Below, piece by piece: positions 62,472-64,000 of a stretch of 64,000 bases of DNA (its first letter is position 1; each line of letters starts with the position of its first letter). A model generated the notes under the pieces. That model did not search any database and had not been told where the DNA came from. It worked only from the letters and a program-made list of their open reading frames with translations. The translations under genes and the position numbers were made by a program. Where the stretch lies: contig JAFZQZ010000104.1 of assembly GCA_017620135.1 (NCBI GenBank), forward strand, positions 20,808 through 84,807. Reading direction: 5' to 3'. The stretch comes from Bacillota bacterium (GTDB lineage Bacteria; Bacillota; Clostridia; Lachnospirales; Bianqueaceae).

Positions 62472-62499
62472 TGATAATATTTGATAATTTTTGAAAGAT
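62472..62499. promoter_or_regulatory. Direct repeats with 10-bp period, candidate DeoR site
   Basis: TGATAAT (62472-62478), TGATAAT (62482-62488) and TGAAAGA (62492-62498) recur at exact 10-bp steps directly upstream of the -35 box. Evenly phased half-sites on one DNA face suggest a multimeric regulator such as the DeoR protein of this operon. Confidence 0.5.
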
Positions 62500-62551
62500 T
62501 TTGTTTCTTTGATTTCGGTCTTCGTAAATCACTTATCCATCCGTCATTCAA

Positions 62552-62580
62552 TTGACATTGACCGGTACTTATGGTATATT
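62552..62580 (+). promoter_or_regulatory. pckA promoter
   Basis: TTGACA (62552-62557), 17 bp, TATATT (62575-62580). Confidence 0.8.
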
Positions 62581-62600
62581 TAAACAGATAGAAAAGCTGT

Positions 62601-62633
62601 CCGCGCTTCACGCGGCGCCCGCGTTTTGCGCGG
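62601..62633 (+). other. Twin GC-rich hairpins in the pckA leader
   Basis: CCGCG-CTTCA-CGCGG (62601-62615) and CCGCG-TTTTG-CGCGG (62619-62633): two hairpins with the same 5-bp stem and 5-nt loops, 3 nt apart. The first left arm could also pair with the second right arm. They lie 20-50 nt after the promoter. Confidence 0.6.
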
Positions 62634-62672
62634 AAAACGATACATCAATTCTGTAGAAAGAGGTTTTCGCAC

Positions 62673-64000
62673 ATGGCAAACATCGATTTAACCAAGTACG
62701 GCATTACCGGAACTACTGAGATCATCTACAACCCGTCCTTCGAAGCACTGTTCGAGGATGAAATGAATCCGGAGCTGACCGGCTTTGACAAAGGACAGCT
62801 GACCGAACTCGGCGCTGTCAACGTTATGACCGGTATCTACACCGGCCGTTCGCCCAAAGACAAATATATCGTCATGGACGATTATTCACAGGACAAAGTC
62901 TGGTGGACCACAGACGGTTATAAGAATGACAACCACCCCATGAGCGAAGAAGTCTGGGGCATCGTCAAAGAACTTGCCAAGAAGCAGCTTTCCGGAAAGA
63001 AACTGTATGTCATGGACGCCTTCTGCGGTGCGAACAAGGATACCCGCATGGCGATCCGTTTCATCATGGAAGTTGCCTGGCAGGCACATTTCGTCAAAAA
63101 TATGTTCATCGCTCCGACACCGGAAGAAGAGGAAGCTTTTGAGCCTGATTTCGTCGTCTATACCGCTTCCAAGGCGAAAGTCGAAAACTATAAGGAACTG
63201 GGCCTGAACTCCGAGACCTGTGTCGCCTTCAACGTTAAGTCCCGTGAGCAGGTCATCCTGAACACCTGGTACGGCGGCGAGATGAAAAAAGGTATGTTCT
63301 CCATGATGAACTTCTACCTGCCGCTGCAGGGGATCGCTTCCATGCACTGCTCCGCCAACACCGATATGAACGGCGAGAATACCGCAATCTTCTTCGGTCT
63401 TTCCGGCACCGGCAAGACCACGCTGTCGGCAGACCCGAACCGGATGCTGATCGGTGACGACGAACACGGCTGGTCCGATACCGGCATCTTCAACTTCGAA
63501 GGCGGCTGCTACGCGAAGGTCATCAACCTGGATAAAGAATCCGAGCCCGATATCTACGCCGCGATCCGCCGCAACGCGCTGCTTGAGAACGTTACCGTAG
63601 ACGCGGAAGGCAAGCTGGATTTCGCTGACAAATCCGTCACCGAGAATACCCGTGTTTCCTATCCGATCGAGCACATCGAGAAGATCGTTAAGAATGTCCG
63701 CCCGATCTCTGCCGGCCCTGCCGCTGAGAATGTCATCTTCCTGTCCGCGGAAGCTTTCGGTGTTCTTCCTCCTGTTTCCGTACTGGATTCCGAGCAGGCG
63801 AAATACTACTTCCTGTCCGGTTTCACCGCCAAACTGGCCGGTACCGAGCGCGGTATCACCGAGCCCACCCCGACCTTCTCCGCCTGCTTCGGCCAGGCCT
63901 TCCTGGAGCTGCATCCCACCAAATACGCGGAAGAGCTCGTCAAGAGAATGGATAAGAGCGGAGCCAAAGCCTATCTGGTCAACACCGGCTGGAACGGCAC
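62673..64000 (+). CDS. pckA: Phosphoenolpyruvate carboxykinase (ATP), 3' partial
   Basis: Interconverts oxaloacetate plus ATP and PEP plus CO2; in fermenters it often runs toward oxaloacetate. The visible 442 codons begin [13 protein letters not shown] with AGAGG upstream and run off the right edge. Signatures: [32 protein letters not shown], the P-loop [11 protein letters not shown], and GDDEHGW with the metal-binding Asp. [10 protein letters not shown] and the late [10 protein letters not shown] are typical of ATP-type enzymes. Divergent from the glycyl-radical operon. Confidence 0.95.
   Translation, partial: MANIDLTKYGITGTTEIIYNPSFEALFEDEMNPELTGFDKGQLTELGAVNVMTGIYTGRSPKDKYIVMDDYSQDKVWWTTDGYKNDNHPMSEEVWGIVKELAKKQLSGKKLYVMDAFCGANKDTRMAIRFIMEVAWQAHFVKNMFIAPTPEEEEAFEPDFVVYTASKAKVENYKELGLNSETCVAFNVKSREQVILNTWYGGEMKKGMFSMMNFYLPLQGIASMHCSANTDMNGENTAIFFGLSGTGKTTLSADPNRMLIGDDEHGWSDTGIFNFEGGCYAKVINLDKESEPDIYAAIRRNALLENVTVDAEGKLDFADKSVTENTRVSYPIEHIEKIVKNVRPISAGPAAENVIFLSAEAFGVLPPVSVLDSEQAKYYFLSGFTAKLAGTERGITEPTPTFSACFGQAFLELHPTKYAEELVKRMDKSGAKAYLVNTGWNG

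Noticed and set aside
62886..63914. 342-codon minus-strand open frame at the right edge
   Set aside because: Antisense to pckA, whose signatures are clear on the plus strand.

Overview
The window reads as a chromosomal segment of an anaerobic, fermentative low-to-mid-GC Firmicute, most likely class Clostridia (Lachnospiraceae-like). The reasons are strong AGGAGG ribosome sites and TTGACA/TATAAT promoters, the MurT/GatD pair of Gram-positive cell walls, a pyr operon with PyrDB/PyrK and a PyrR-type RNA element, lipoprotein-anchored ABC binding proteins, and an oxygen-sensitive glycyl radical enzyme with its activase. No tRNA, rRNA, CRISPR array, insertion sequence or prophage was seen. Most genes lie on the minus strand.

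Layout. 0-9.4 kb: the tail of a degenerate SNF2-like protein and a DUF218 protein (plus strand), then alr-murT-gatD-cysE and a Crp/Fnr regulator coupled to a sulfonate/nitrate-type ABC transporter (minus strand). 9.6-12.8 kb: a tandem DJ-1/PfpI protein, an OFA-like MFS transporter and an RpiR regulator. 12.9-17 kb: a lysoplasmalogenase-like protein and a long type-2-like isoleucyl-tRNA synthetase. 17-22.5 kb: a two-gene HipA-like kinase module with a clear autoregulatory promoter, directly followed by alpha-mannosidase, SIS isomerase and ROK kinase. 22.6-33.4 kb: an AEC transporter, the operon pyrC-carB-pyrK-pyrD-pyrF-pyrE-pyrB-pyrI without carA, and a membrane-anchored GDPD. 33.5-36 kb: an unknown protein with an MFS transporter broken by a frameshift. 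36-43.8 kb: a long minus-strand series of a BadF-type amino-sugar kinase, a neutral-ceramidase-like protein, an M20 hydrolase, an SIS protein, an unknown protein, a secreted nuclease, fructokinase and a metal exporter.

43.8-53.6 kb: yebC, a PRTase-fold protein with CodB behind a leader carrying a small ORF with an embedded terminator, and an opp-type peptide/solute ABC transporter. 53.7-62.4 kb: an eight-gene operon that is the most interesting part. It holds two xylose-isomerase-like TIM barrels, a ROK kinase, a DeoR regulator, a NanE-type epimerase, a glycyl radical enzyme of unassigned substrate, its radical-SAM activase and a Gfo/Idh/MocA oxidoreductase. The gene content suggests radical cleavage of a phosphorylated sugar, anhydro-sugar or amino sugar. 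At the right edge is the start of pckA (ATP-type PEP carboxykinase) with its own promoter and a twin-hairpin leader.

All assignments come from reading motifs and context by eye; no database search was run. Starts were moved from the longest ORF to the codon with a ribosome site where the sequence allowed it.
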